Of a DNA stretch of 64,000 nucleotides, positions 20,629 through 30,990 are shown in pieces. The position numbers and the translations under genes were made by a program. The DNA is from Bradysia coprophila (Eukaryota; Arthropoda; Insecta; Diptera; Sciaridae). Positions within the stretch are counted from its first letter, which is position 1. Every line of letters starts with the position of its first letter. Under the pieces are notes generated by a model. It saw nothing but the letters and a program-made list of their open reading frames with translations. It did no database searches and was not told the origin of the DNA. The stretch is from contig NW_023503941.1 of assembly GCF_014529535.1 (NCBI RefSeq), positions 5,319,214 through 5,383,213 of the forward strand. Direction: 5' to 3'.

Positions 20629-21560
20629 GGATCAGTTTGCTCGCCTGGAGTGATTCGTGTAGAGCGTAAGGCAATAGGTTGAGATGGAGATGAATTTTTG
20701 TTTTGTATTTGTGTGAGATTAGTTTGGTTTAAGTTCGCTAAGTTAAGTTATCTTTCTCCTGTTTCACCTGAATCAGGCCAGTTTCCATGGTTCTGGATAA
20801 ATAGATTAGGGCAACTTTTGTTAAGAATAGAAGCCACTCCATGGGTGGAATTTGTTTCATTATCTGATCATGTCCGGAGCGTTAGCGGAGGACTTGACGC
20901 AGTCTAACTTCCAAAAAAAGAACGAAGAATTTTTTTTCAGACGCGGCAACTATATATAGGCGAGAATTTAAGTTTCTTTCCTTTGGCCTGTATCACCACA
21001 AATCCTATTCCATCTTATTCTCGCTTCAAATACGAGCAAAACGAGCTATCACTCGACTATGTAGCTTTAAAATTTCCGGAGATACATCGTTTTGAAATTG
21101 GTCATTTTTCATACAAAATACACCAAATTGACTTTTCCCAAACAATCAAAATCTTTCAACTTACTCTGTATGTTTCTATCTATCTATCTATCGACGGACG
21201 ATCTCGGAAACCAGTCAGCCAATCTCCATGAAATTTTGCAGGAGTCTCTGGGTGGGCATAGAAATGAATATGTGATACGCCATTACCCCAGGAAAAACCA
21301 GATTTTTTTTTTATTGGCCACGAAGTGGTTTCTGAGTGTGGTTTTCGAGGGTCGGGAACGCGTTTTCGGCTGTAGCTTAGCTGTATTGAAACCTACAGAG
21401 GCGTGCGACCCATCAAATGAAAGGTATTCGTAACACGATTCGAACAAAAAAATAATTAAAAAAATCGGGTCAGATTCGTTTGAGCTAGAGTGATTAGAGT
21501 GACCAAATTTTGAGCTACTCGATCGTAGGATGAAAGGACTAATATTTTTTTGGGTTATGA
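20629..21560. other. No gene supported
   Basis: Continuation of the sequence interrupted by the BEL element. A TCTATCTATC microsatellite lies at about 21177-21193. The 21092-21433 frame (DLGNQSANLHEILQES region) looks like a dispersed non-coding repeat, not a protein gene. Confidence 0.4.
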
Positions 21561-21562
21561 AA

Positions 21563-21855
21563 GATAGAGAGTTACTTTCTTCGGCAAAGTCTCAGAGTTT
21601 TACGAGTAGAACAGAGGGGCATATGTGAAAAATGTCGAAAGTTGGAAATGGTTGGGTCAATTATGTTTTTAGATATATTTCTTGAATGGTGGCAGATAGA
21701 GAGTTACTTTCTTCGGCAAAGTCTGAGAGTTTTACGAGTAGAAAAGAAGGGCATTTGTGAAAAATGTCGAAAGTTGGAAACGGGTGGGTCAATTGGGGTT
21801 TTGGAGATATTTCTTGAATGGTGGCAGATAGAGAATTACTTTCTTCGTCAAATTT
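21563..21855. repeat. 132-base tandem repeat, about 2.2 copies
   Basis: Unit starts GATAGAGAGTTACTTTCTTC at 21563, 21695 and 21827 (period 132). Units differ at a few positions. The third copy is truncated where the 18-base array begins. Confidence 0.9.
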
Positions 21856-22135
21856 TCGAATTTGGTCTAATTTTCAGTTTTCGTCAAATTTTCAAATTTC
21901 GTCAAATTTTCGAATTTCGTCAAATTTTCGATTTTCGTCAAATTTTCGATTTTCGTCAAATTTTCGAATTTCGTCAAATTTTCGAATTTCGTCAAATTTT
22001 CGATTTTCGTCAAATTTTTGATTTTCGTTAAATTTCGTCAAATTTTCGATTTTCGTCAAATTTTTGATTTTCGTCAAATTTTTGATTTTCGTCAAATTTT
22101 CGAATTTCGTCAAATTTTCAAATTTTGCCAAATTT
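21848..22135. repeat. 18-base minisatellite (CGTCAAATTTTCGAATTT)
   Basis: About 15 head-to-tail copies of an 18-base unit, alternating GAATTT and GATTTT endings. One copy is shortened near 22028. The open frames on both strands (FRQIFE and FDENRK repeats) are products of the repeat. Confidence 0.95.
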
Positions 22136-22139
22136 CCAA

Positions 22140-22570
22140 ATTTCTGTTATAAACTGTTATAAAAAGCAGTGTTCTAAAACTTCTAAAACGACTGATATCC
22201 CAACAAAAATCTCTTCGAGAAAAGTGTGACGCAGTCTTTGAAGTACAATTTCTAAAATGAATGATATCGCTAGAGTTGACGCTTTCAGCTTCGTTACGCA
22301 AAAATTAAGTTTTACACCCAATTTTAGTTCAAACAAGCTGGCTTAGTTTTTCTCATCATCTGCCAAATAATTTTTACCAAAAAAAATTTGACTGGAAACA
22401 ACCAAAATTTTATCAAAAAAATCTGCGTCGCAAAGTGGCAAATGTTCAGGAACAGACCAGCAAGAAAATTTATCTGTAAGCGTCACCTACACCGATATCA
22501 GTTCTTTTGTAAGTGGATAACAGGACTTGCGTCACACCTCGACTGTGAGTGGTTTTTGGGCGATTATCTT
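22140..22570. repeat. GTGACGCA palindromic element, copy 1
   Basis: Carries the landmarks of a family also at 33990-34477, 55690-56215 and partly 61060-61265: ACTGATATC blocks, GTGACGCA, TTTTACCAA(A/G)AAAATTT arms and a CATCTGCCA core, in inverted order. There is no coding content. Confidence 0.65.
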
Positions 22571-22644
22571 TAAAATAAATTTACTGTAAGAGAAGTACTT
22601 GAGTTTAGTTCGTAAATATTTGGCTCGATTGCAGTACATTTATT

Positions 22645-23430
22645 CAGTTGAAGGCAGATATTCACTGCACAACCACTTCGAAATCAAACATTGAAGGTGA
22701 GTTGAAAAATTTTCAAATCGTTTCGTACAGTCGAAGGCAGTCGATTTTCAGCATAAATTAGCTTCAGCTGTTTTTCAGCTGATCCATACAAACAATCAGC
22801 ACCGTTTATACGTCTTTATACGGTTTTACCACTATCATGTGCTTGCGTGTAGCAGCTTCAACCGTATAAACAAGTATAAACCGTTTTGATTGTATGTGTG
22901 GATCAGCTGAAAAACAGCTGAAGCAAATTTATGCTGAAAATTGACTGTCTTTGACTGTACCAGCTGCGCCATTCCAAATATGATGAAATATGATATTGAT
23001 GAGTTTCTCGAACTGAAAACATCAATCAGCTGGTTCAAAATTCTGTACGAATATAAAGACAAACGATTTTCGATAACAGGCTACAAACAGAAATGCCGCT
23101 GGACAAAGACAATCCATCTCATCGTGATTCCTCTGACAAGTTCGATGCCAAGTTTAGTGGAAACGCTGCGTACGATAAAGTTGTTCGTCCCATCGTACAT
23201 GGCGCATACCATGCAGGTCGTTATGCTACCGGTGGAAATCCCGAGGAAAAGGCTCGTGCCAAGGATCAATTCAGTAAAGTTGGGACTGGACAGACCCAAA
23301 CCGAATATTTAAAGGCTCATCGCGAGCAAAATAAGAAATAAATTGTCCGAACAAAGTGTGCCCAAGTGTGCTACGGATGCCATTTTGTGACCGAATTTTG
23401 TATTGAGTAATTGAATAAAGATCGCAGGTC
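22645..23430 (+). CDS. Two-exon gene for an unrecognised 82-residue protein (CDS 23093-23341)
   Basis: A TCAGT initiator at 22644-22648 begins a non-coding exon ending at 22696 with donor GTGAGT. The acceptor CGATAACAG puts exon 2 at 23080, and the ATG at 23093 lies 13 bases into it. The 82-residue product is hydrophilic and charged, with no signal peptide or membrane segment. It has a central IVHGAYHAGRYATGG and a C-terminal charged helix ending REQNKK. A polyadenylation signal AATAAA lies at 23414-23419. The intron of 383 bases contains a 230-base MITE. The family is not recognised. Intact splicing, promoter-like start and polyA support a real gene. Confidence 0.7.
22728..22957. mobile_element. 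TA-flanked Tc1/mariner-type MITE, 230 bases (copy 2)
   Basis: Same family and exact length as 4134-4363, in inverted orientation. TA duplications at 22726-22727 and 22958-22959. It lies wholly inside the intron of the 82-residue gene, 30 bases after the donor. Confidence 0.85.
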
Positions 23431-23666
23431 GGCAAGGGTTCGATAAGTCTGCTGTCACAAGTAGTGACTGTTGAATCTATTGCTTCTTTTGACTTAACAA
23501 ATTCAAATTCACTAGGTGTCATCAAGCATAGCACGGATCACAAATGGTGGTGGGAATTCGGATGGGATTAGTAGTGGGACAGAGGGGAAAGATTTGAAAT
23601 TGTAGGGCAGAAACCGGCGACTGGTTTTCTCTCATTAAAAAGGCCGACAAACAAATCAGGAGTCAA
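23431..23666. other. Spacer between convergent genes
   Basis: No gene seen. It separates the 3' end of the 82-residue gene from the 3' end of the zinc-finger gene. The minus-strand AATAAAAATAA near 23671-23682 is the likely polyadenylation signal of the latter. Confidence 0.5.
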
Positions 23667-23803
23667 AAATTATTTTTATTCTTACGATCGTTGTAGTACC
23701 AACGCCTCATCCATTTCCTTAACACATAAATTCCAAATCTAATTCGAGTGAGAGATTGAAGATTAATTCCTCCGACAAATACAAATCCCAGTCCAATCGG
23801 CAA

Positions 23804-26800
23804 TCAGTGTCCATGAGTCCGCCGATGCTGTTGAAGCAGACTATTCGTGATGAATCGTTCGCCACACAGGCAGCTGAACGGTTTGTCGCCGGTATGCCGT
23901 CGAATGTGCAACGTCAAATCGTTCGACTGGGTAAAGGCTCGATCACATTCCGTGCACTTGTACGGCCGTTCGCCGGTATGGATCCTATAGGAAACGAGAC
24001 GGATGCGAAAATAATCAATTAATCGATTGCCTTCAGGGTTCCATTGTTCTCCGTCATTTCTTTACCTCATGTGCCGGACCAATTTGTTGGATCGGGAAAA
24101 CCGGTGACCGCACACCAAGCACGGGTACGGCTTTTCACCTGAAATATCGTTCCGATTTAGTTTCAGAGATTTTGGTGTTACAATGGGTGCAAGTACCTGT
24201 GTGAGTGCGTCGATGACAAGTCAGATCGCAGGACCGCCGAAATCTGGAGCTACAAATATCACACTTGAATGGTCGTTCACCTGTGGACACATTAGATTTG
24301 CAGAGGTTTTAAATAATGTTCAAGTGGACTGTATGGTGTCGTCGGTGCGGTACCTGTGTGTTTCCGAATGTGTACATTCAAATTGGATGAGTTTGCGAAA
24401 CCTTCACCGCAATAGGAACACAGATGAGTCTTGGCAATAGCTTCCCGTTCATGGGGTGGAATGTGGCTTCGCATGTGAGCTCTGTGGATGCGAGAATGTC
24501 ATTTTAGTGTTGCGAAAAGAAATGATTTTCAATTTAGATGGATGGGAGTTAAGACCATGAGCGGATTCTCTCGCCATAAACTCACCGCAAATTGTCGTAT
24601 CGACTGAATCGCTTATCGCAAATGTCGCACGCGAATCGTTTGTCTCTGGGAAGGTGGCGCAATTGATGTTCAGCCAATCGTTCTTGTGTGTAAAATGACT
24701 TTGAACACTGATCGCACGTATGGGGACGACGCATTCGGTTGGATTCCAGCAGCCTCGTCTCACTTTGATGATAGACAGCGAAATGGCTGGCTAAACTGTC
24801 GGCCCATGTGAATCGACTGTAGCACATTGTACAGTGCAGCGTTTTGCTATCGTTCTGACACTGCTGTCGCAGATGTTTGTCCAGAATCGTTGCGTTCGGG
24901 AAGCATTGCAAGCATTGCTTGCACTGAAATTGCTTCGAAGCGTTGGGATGGTCGGCCTTGATGTGACACATCAGTTTGTATAAGCGATCAAAGCTACGAG
25001 GCCGAGGACATTCGTCGCAATTGTAGAACTTTCGTTTCCGTTCGTTGCTCTCGTCGTCATCATCATCCGTCTCCGAATCGGTCAGCGATAATTCCCAGCC
25101 CTGGCCGTTCGTAATTCGATGCATTTTCAACACGTCCGCCGAATTCTCTCTCAATCTCGTCTGCAACATTTCGGCCAAACGTTCGTTCGTTAACTCAGCA
25201 TCCATCGATTCACCGAACATTTGAGAATATTCCGGGCGCGATTTCAAGTCCACCTCCTGTATCCAGTCAGTGGTGGCGGCATGCCAGTCTAGATGCTTTC
25301 GAAGAGCTGCAATCGAATCGAAAACCGAATCGCAGATGCGACATTCGCAGCTCTTCTTGCCATTGGGTTGCGTCCACGGAACAATTGTCTTTCGAATTGT
25401 CGACGTTTGAATGTCATCTCGATGTGCGGCCGCTGTGTGTGCCTTCTGTTCCTGCAACGAGTCGAACGTGGCGTGACAAATCTTGCATTCCGGTATCTTT
25501 GGAAAGTGGGTCTTCATGTGGCGATCCAGGTGGCTGTTTTTCGAGAAACCGTGATCACAGATCGTGCAGACTTTCAACTTCTTCTTCAGATGCAATCGGA
25601 TGTGCAGCTTCAGGGTGCTTCGATTGGCCAGAGTTTTTTCGCAGAATTTGCAATTGTACCGACCGTTAACCAGCTCGGCACTGTTCACCAATTGTTCGTC
25701 TTCGTCGTCGTGCTCCTCATCAGACACTTCCTCTTTCACTGCGCGCGGTTTCCTTGCCAATTTTCCCGTTGCAGAGCTTACCTTTCTCACCGTGTGCACA
25801 GCCTCCGTGTGGCATTTTCGATCTTTGAACGTATTGAACACCTGATCACATTCGATGCACGGAAAACTATCGCCATGCACCGGCATGTGCTGCATAAGCT
25901 CATCCTCGTCCATGAAACTTTGATTGCAAATCGGACAGTGTTCGAGCTTGTTGCTGGTGTGCATTCGTAAATGCAAGCGAAACGATTTCCGTTCGACGAA
26001 CGATTTCAAACAAAACGTACAGCAAAACGAACCGTCCGGTTGTTCGGCTTTAGCAATCGTCTCGTCAATTCGAACATTTGCATTGCCGTCATGGAGCATC
26101 ATGTGACGGCTCAAATTGTACGGCTTGGCAAAACCTTTGTCGCAGACCGGACACCGCAGCAAATTCTTTCCGGTATGGGTACGCAGATGCAGGACAAGAA
26201 TTTCTCGTCGTGCCAACGTTCGCGGACACAGAGGGCATGCATAGCGATCGTCGACAATTTTTGCACTTTTTATCAGGAGCTGTTCTTCATCGTCAAGTGG
26301 AATCGGTGCTGCCCTCACTCGAATCTCGTTAGCATTCAAGCCGCCCTCCGGTTTCTTCGATCGCTTTGTCGCTTGTCCGAAACTCTCGTTGTTGCCATTG
26401 GTGTCGTCTGCATCATACTCGTCGTCATGTCCCTCTGTTTCCACTGATTCTCCGTGTGATTTGTCTTCGTTCTTCACTTGGCCTAATTCGGTCTTGGTTT
26501 TGTAACACAATTTTTCATGGTCCTGGCACTCGTTGGTCGTCAGATACGCTCTCGTACAGAATGTACACTTGTGCGTCTTATCATGGGTGGCCAAATGTCG
26601 TTCCAAGTGATTCTTCTTGGCGAATCCACGATCGCAAATCGGGCAACGTTTCAAGTTTGTGCCCGTGTGCAGCCGAATATGCAGTCGAAACGTTTGTCGA
26701 TCGGCCAGGGTTTTCGCACAAAATTTACATTGATATCGTCCGTCGTCGCGAATTTCGGCCTCTTCCAACAACGTCTTTTCATCGACATCATCCAGCAGTT

Positions 26801-27458
26801 GTTCGATTTTGACTTTTGCAGCACTCCTTGTCACCGTTCTTACACTGCTGTGCCGTTTCTTGCTCGTCGTTGCTGATGAATCGTTGCCGTGTAGTTTCTT
26901 GCTCGTTTCACGTTTGATGACCGGCCGATCGTCGTCAATGTTTGCAACAGTCGTCGACGTCTGTGACTCATCATCGGACGTATCCATTTGGAATTCGGTG
27001 ACGAGTACCGTTTCCGGATGAAACATTCGTTCCATGTCAAAGGATTCGGTTTTGATCGGCATGAAAGAAATCGGATCGTCCGATTTGTTGATTGAATGGT
27101 GACGTAGCTTCGCATCAGCCGCCTCGCACTTTTCTTTGAATTGGAAGGCTTGCTGAACTTGATGCAAGCATTCCGTACACACCGACTGTGGTAACCCATC
27201 GTCCGGTGATATCTGAAATAAAATGCGAACAGAGTTGAACATAGTGCGACAGATCGACCATCAGCAACATCAGTATACATTAACCACGGTGCATGCCATA
27301 ATCACTTCAGCCAACGACATATTCCACATGTACGAATCCTTTGCCACGGGTCCGAAGCTTTTGGCTGCTTTTCCAATTGGATGGATAGCATCGCCTTCAC
27401 ACAGGCAGGACCGACACGACCGATTTACGTCAATCTCCATGGTTCGTTTTCGCTGCAC
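23804..27458 (-). CDS. ZAD-C2H2 zinc-finger protein, six exons, about 1084-1090 residues
   Basis: Probable nuclear DNA-binding transcription factor of the insect ZAD family. Coding exons (minus): 27458/27440-27279, 27212-24586, 24481-24354, 24280-24197, 24138-24066 and 23984-23804 (TGA 23804-23806). All junctions are GT/AG, phases agree, and the summed length divides by three. Introns are 57-104 bases. Residues 1-75 form the ZAD domain with Cys9, Cys12, Cys66 and Cys69; its two halves are joined across intron 1. An acidic linker follows, then about 22 C2H2 fingers from about residue 214 to the end. The first 11-12 are arranged as related three-finger modules; the last fingers carry canonical HTGE(R/K)P linkers. 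Two in-frame ATGs (27458, 27440) are possible starts; the second lies nearer the ZAD. No lesion seen. The orthologue is not identified. Confidence 0.93.
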
Positions 27459-27898
27459 TCAAGCTCCGATACATTTATCAGCAACAATGCCAATGGTATA
27501 TTACGGGTATGCGGGAATTTTCAGGCGAATGGGAAACAAATACTTGGAGACGCTCAAGACTTGAGACGACCAAAACAAAAAAAAATGTTTTTCTCTACAA
27601 CACAGCTGATTTCGACTGTCACTTTTGCGATTTTCTACGAAGTATCCGAGATAGTCGCGATGTGGCGCTGCATATCATGTTTCGATGTACGAAGCGGGAG
27701 AAATATTTGTAAAATAACGTCGAGTATGCAACCCAGTCGGTGAAATAAAATTCTCATACATTTTTCGACGCCAGGTGAAAATCTTGTCTCAAAATTCAAT
27801 CTCATCTGTTGCATCACCAACCCAATTGAACCACTTCACAAAATTCACACAACTTCTCGAGAAATTCAAATAACATCCAAAACCAAAGTTCGATAAAC
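27459..27898. other. Upstream region of the zinc-finger gene
   Basis: The minus-strand promoter should lie here, but I see no TATA box in a convincing place. Plus-strand frames across 27223-27743 overlap exon 1 antisense and show no domain. Confidence 0.4.
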
Positions 27899-27908
27899 CA
27901 ATGAAAGT

Positions 27909-28170
27909 CAAGGTTCTGAAAGAACAGGTTAAGACACCCACGAAGGCGGTGACACACAAATTTTGACAAATAGATGCTATTTATTGAACATACTCAATAC
28001 AGATTGTTTGAAATGTCAACTTGAAGAAAAAAAAAAGTTTTTATCAAGTTCGCATTTCAAACAATCTGTATTGAGTATGTTCAATAAAAAGCATCTATTT
28101 GTCAAAATTTGTGTGTCACCGTCTTCGTGATCAACTCAGATGTGTCTTAACCTGTTCTTTCAGAACCTTG
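27909..28170. mobile_element. hAT-like MITE (CAAGGTTCTGAAAGAACAGG ends)
   Basis: Inverted ends of at least 28 bases and the perfect 8-base target duplication ATGAAAGT (27901-27908 and 28171-28178). The interior is a long palindrome with AAACAATCTGTATTGAGTAT arms. A diverged copy is at 9317-9537. Confidence 0.88.
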
Positions 28171-28189
28171 ATGAAAGTATACTCTATAG

Positions 28190-30675
28190 CAAGGTTGCGA
28201 TCGCTAACGATTTTTATTAGCGACGCTAACGCTAACGCTAATTTCGAAAAATGTTAGCGTCGCTAAACTTATTGGCTAACCGAAAAAAAGTTAGCGCGCT
28301 AGTAGCGGTCGCTAATAGCGATCGCTAATGTTTCGCTAAAAGATCTCGTGAATAAAACGATTTTTTAATTTATAAATTTTTTAACACTTCTGATCACGCT
28401 GAACATGACGAAATCTAAAAAATTTGTAAATATTGTTCTTGATGAATATTGATTGAGGAAAATTTATTAGATTTTATGACTACGAAGCTGCAAAGCTCCC
28501 ATTTATCAATTGACAGATATCGGCTCTCTAAACGAATTTCGAAAAGCTGGAAAGTCTTTCAGAAGCGACACTACTGCGCTTAACAGTATTGTATTTAATG
28601 AATAGACGACCAATTTCAGGATGACTTTTCAAAAAACTGTCATCTGACAAGCAAAACTTTGCAAATCGATAATTTTTGAATCCAGAAAATCTTGTATTTC
28701 CAAAGTATACACCTTGAAATGTCTTTAAATAATGTCAAGAAACTGCAATACCAAAAAATACGTCAGTTTCTCCGTTGCTGCATTTTTTGTAGAGGAGTTG
28801 TCGAGGTTTTGCTTGAGTAATAGGGTGTAGTGTTTTGACGAAAGTATTTTGTTTTTTAAGGCCTGCGGGTAGGCTCGATGCAGAATGGTCCACTGAACAC
28901 GAAAATACCAAAAAAAAAAATTGAAGTTCGAAGCTCCCATGCGCACCTCTGAAAACCGACTTTTTTGGTCTCAAAGCCATAGTGAGATTAGTTCTGCCGG
29001 CTGTGTGGAAAAATATATCTTAAGTGTATATGATAATTAATCGTAGAGACCGTGGCTTCAATTTGGCATACTTTAAAATTTAAAAAAATTTGAGTTACCG
29101 TTGAACAATTACAAAACGTGCTCCCGACCATGACTTTTTCAGAGTTTTTTTTTTGATTTAAAGCTCTCTAAAATATGTGACTGGAAAGGAATATAGTCGT
29201 GTCATAGCTCATTTTAAAGGGAATTTCAAGAGCTGTCAAACGAATATAGACTCGAAGTAAAGATTCACCGGGTTGCAGATTCGATGACCTTCTAGTGTGT
29301 AAAAAAGGGTACGAGGAAAACCATATTTTTTTAATTTTTCACAGAATTTATGCAAAAACGGTTCCAAATTGTTCTCAGTATTGCTGGCGTTAATAGAGCA
29401 GCAATCCTGGGAAGAAATGAGCGATGTAAGGAGAAATTTAAAAAAAACGGTCAGTTTGATGATTTTTCGATTATCATAAAGATACGAGTTAAAGCTACCC
29501 CAAAAGTCGGCTATTTCTTCCCAGAATTGCTGCATTATTAACGCCAGCAATACTGAGAATATTCAATTGTTCAATACCTAGAAAGTTCTATTTTTGATTA
29601 GCGAAGTGATTAGCGATCAGCCAAAAAAAAATTCGCTAATGACATTCTAGCTATGAGCGACAAATTTTCAAAACTAGCGTCGCTAACGACTAGCGACGCT
29701 AGTGTAACCTTGGTCTATAGGTATGACGTAATGTCAAAATTTGTATGGAGCGGAGGAAATAGCGATTTCATATAAAAAAAACTCACTTCTCAACGAAAAT
29801 CATTGAATTGAATTGAATTGAATTTATTTCCACCGCCAAAGACTGGCTGAATAATCTGATACATTTACATAAATACAAACATAGTTTAACTAATACTATC
29901 ATACAACAAATCTGTACAAACAATCACAGCAGATTAATACCTAATTTATCAATAATCACACTTTTAAAAGACAGTTTATTATTACACTTCGTCACTTCCG
30001 TTTTATGTTCATTAATGAGCCTAATTAGACGAACTAAAGTCTGATTAGTTAAGTACATATTGGAATACCTTGGCTCGATCAATAGTTGCATCGTAGACTC
30101 TCTAAAATTGTAAGCACTTTGGACGTTTCGAACAAATCTTGGTGATATCAAATCGTCGACAATATTACGTTTGTAAATGTCGAAGGCGAGCATTGCATCT
30201 GCTACAGTACGTCGTTTTTCCAAACTTTGTAGCTTCAGTTGTTTGCATCGATCTTCATACGGTGCAAGTCTGTATGTTGTCGCGTTGCTTCGGCTTTCCA
30301 ATAAGTAGATTACGAACTGCTTCTGTACGGATTCGATATCGTCTTTGTATACTTGTGCTGCTGGGTTCCAAATGGGCGATGCGAACTCAAGCCTCGACCG
30401 AACGTATGCCACATAGAGTATTCGCTGCGTTTCTTTCGTAAAATTGCCATTTGAAAAGTGTTTTATGCAGCCAATTGTCTGGCGACACTTCATTGTCATC
30501 TGTTCGATGTGACTACCCGGATGAAACCATCTATTAACCAATACGCCCAAATCGCTCGTTTCCTCGAAGTGATTAGCGATCAGCCAAAAAAAAATTCGCT
30601 AATGACATTCTAGCTATGAGCGACAAATTTTCAAAATTAGCGTCGCTAACGACTAGCGACGCTAGTGTAACCTTG
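28190..30675. mobile_element. hAT-like non-autonomous element with GCGACGCTA arrays
   Basis: The ends CAAGGTTGCGATCGC (left) and reverse complement of CAAGGTTACACTAGCG (right) lie between 8-base duplications CTCTATAG (28182-28189 and 30676-30683). The subterminal regions are crowded with GCTAACG / TAGCGACGCTA motifs, which look like repeated binding or folding motifs. The interior (28380-29590) has no transposase. The right end is present twice (29602-29712 and 30565-30675) because a LINE insertion duplicated it. Confidence 0.82.
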
Positions 30676-30770
30676 CTCTATAGGTATGACGTAATGTCAA
30701 AATTTGTATGGAGCGGAGGAAATAGTGATTTCATATAAAAAAAACTCACTTCTCAACGAAAATCATTGAA
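29602..30770. repeat. 206-base direct repeat flanking a LINE
   Basis: 29602-29807 and 30565-30770 match over 206 bases with only three mismatches. The repeat spans the right end of the hAT-like element, its CTCTATAG-type site and part of the CAATGAA MITE. The LINE fragment lies exactly between the copies. Confidence 0.9.
29808..30564 (-). pseudogene. 5'-truncated Jockey/CR1-type LINE, C-terminal RT region
   Basis: The minus-strand frame 30550-29924 (208 codons, open upstream to the junction) encodes the segment after the RT catalytic core: GVLVNRWFHPGSHI, then YVAYVRSRLEFASPIWNP, IESVQKQFVIYLL and YEDRCKQLKLQSLEKRR. These are the standard distal RT blocks of Jockey/CR1-like LINEs. The 3' end has an (AATTC)n-type simple tail at 29808-29825. 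The 5' end stops abruptly at 30564, which is the usual LINE truncation. The reading frame is intact in the remaining piece, so the insertion is not old. Confidence 0.85.
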
Positions 30771-30847
30771 AGGTGAGTTTGTTCATATGAAATCGCTATT
30801 TCCTCCGGTTTGTATGGACAGACCATACCTGGTTTGTATATTCATTG
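30684..30847. repeat. Right part of the CAATGAA MITE with full internal palindrome
   Basis: Carries both the GTATGGAGCGGAGGAAATAG arm and its mirrored CTATTTCCTCCG arm, ending in TATATTCATTG. It provides the complete right half of the family that is interrupted at 29807. Confidence 0.7.
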
Positions 30848-30990
30848 CATTTCATAAACATCCTGTCCAAAACAGCTGAAATGTTGACACTTCGAATGTT
30901 AGTCGTCGCCATAGCATAGAGGGTCGTCGCTACTGTTTTGATATTGTGTTTTCTTTTTTTTAAATTATTTTTTATTCTGTTTTTTTAATA

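Larger units (their letters stand above)
27899..30847. mobile_element. CAATGAA-type MITE split by nested insertions
   Basis: The ends CAATGAAAGTATA (left, about 27899) and TATATTCATTG (right, ending 30847) are those of the 1298-1434 family. It was broken first at ATGAAAGT by the 27909-28170 MITE and at CTCTATAG by the 28190-30675 hAT-like element, then by a LINE. Removing the insertions and their duplications yields a short palindromic element like its intact relative. No clear direct repeat flanks this copy. Confidence 0.7.

Noticed and set aside
21642-22131. Frames of 67-129 codons with FRQIFE or FDENRK repeats
   Set aside because: Direct translation of the 132-base and 18-base tandem repeats.
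21848-22135. CRISPR-like array of regularly spaced repeats
   Set aside because: Repeats are head-to-tail without unique spacers and the genome is eukaryotic.
25293-27021. Plus-strand frames up to 225 codons opposite the zinc-finger gene
   Set aside because: Antisense shadows of a long conserved coding exon.
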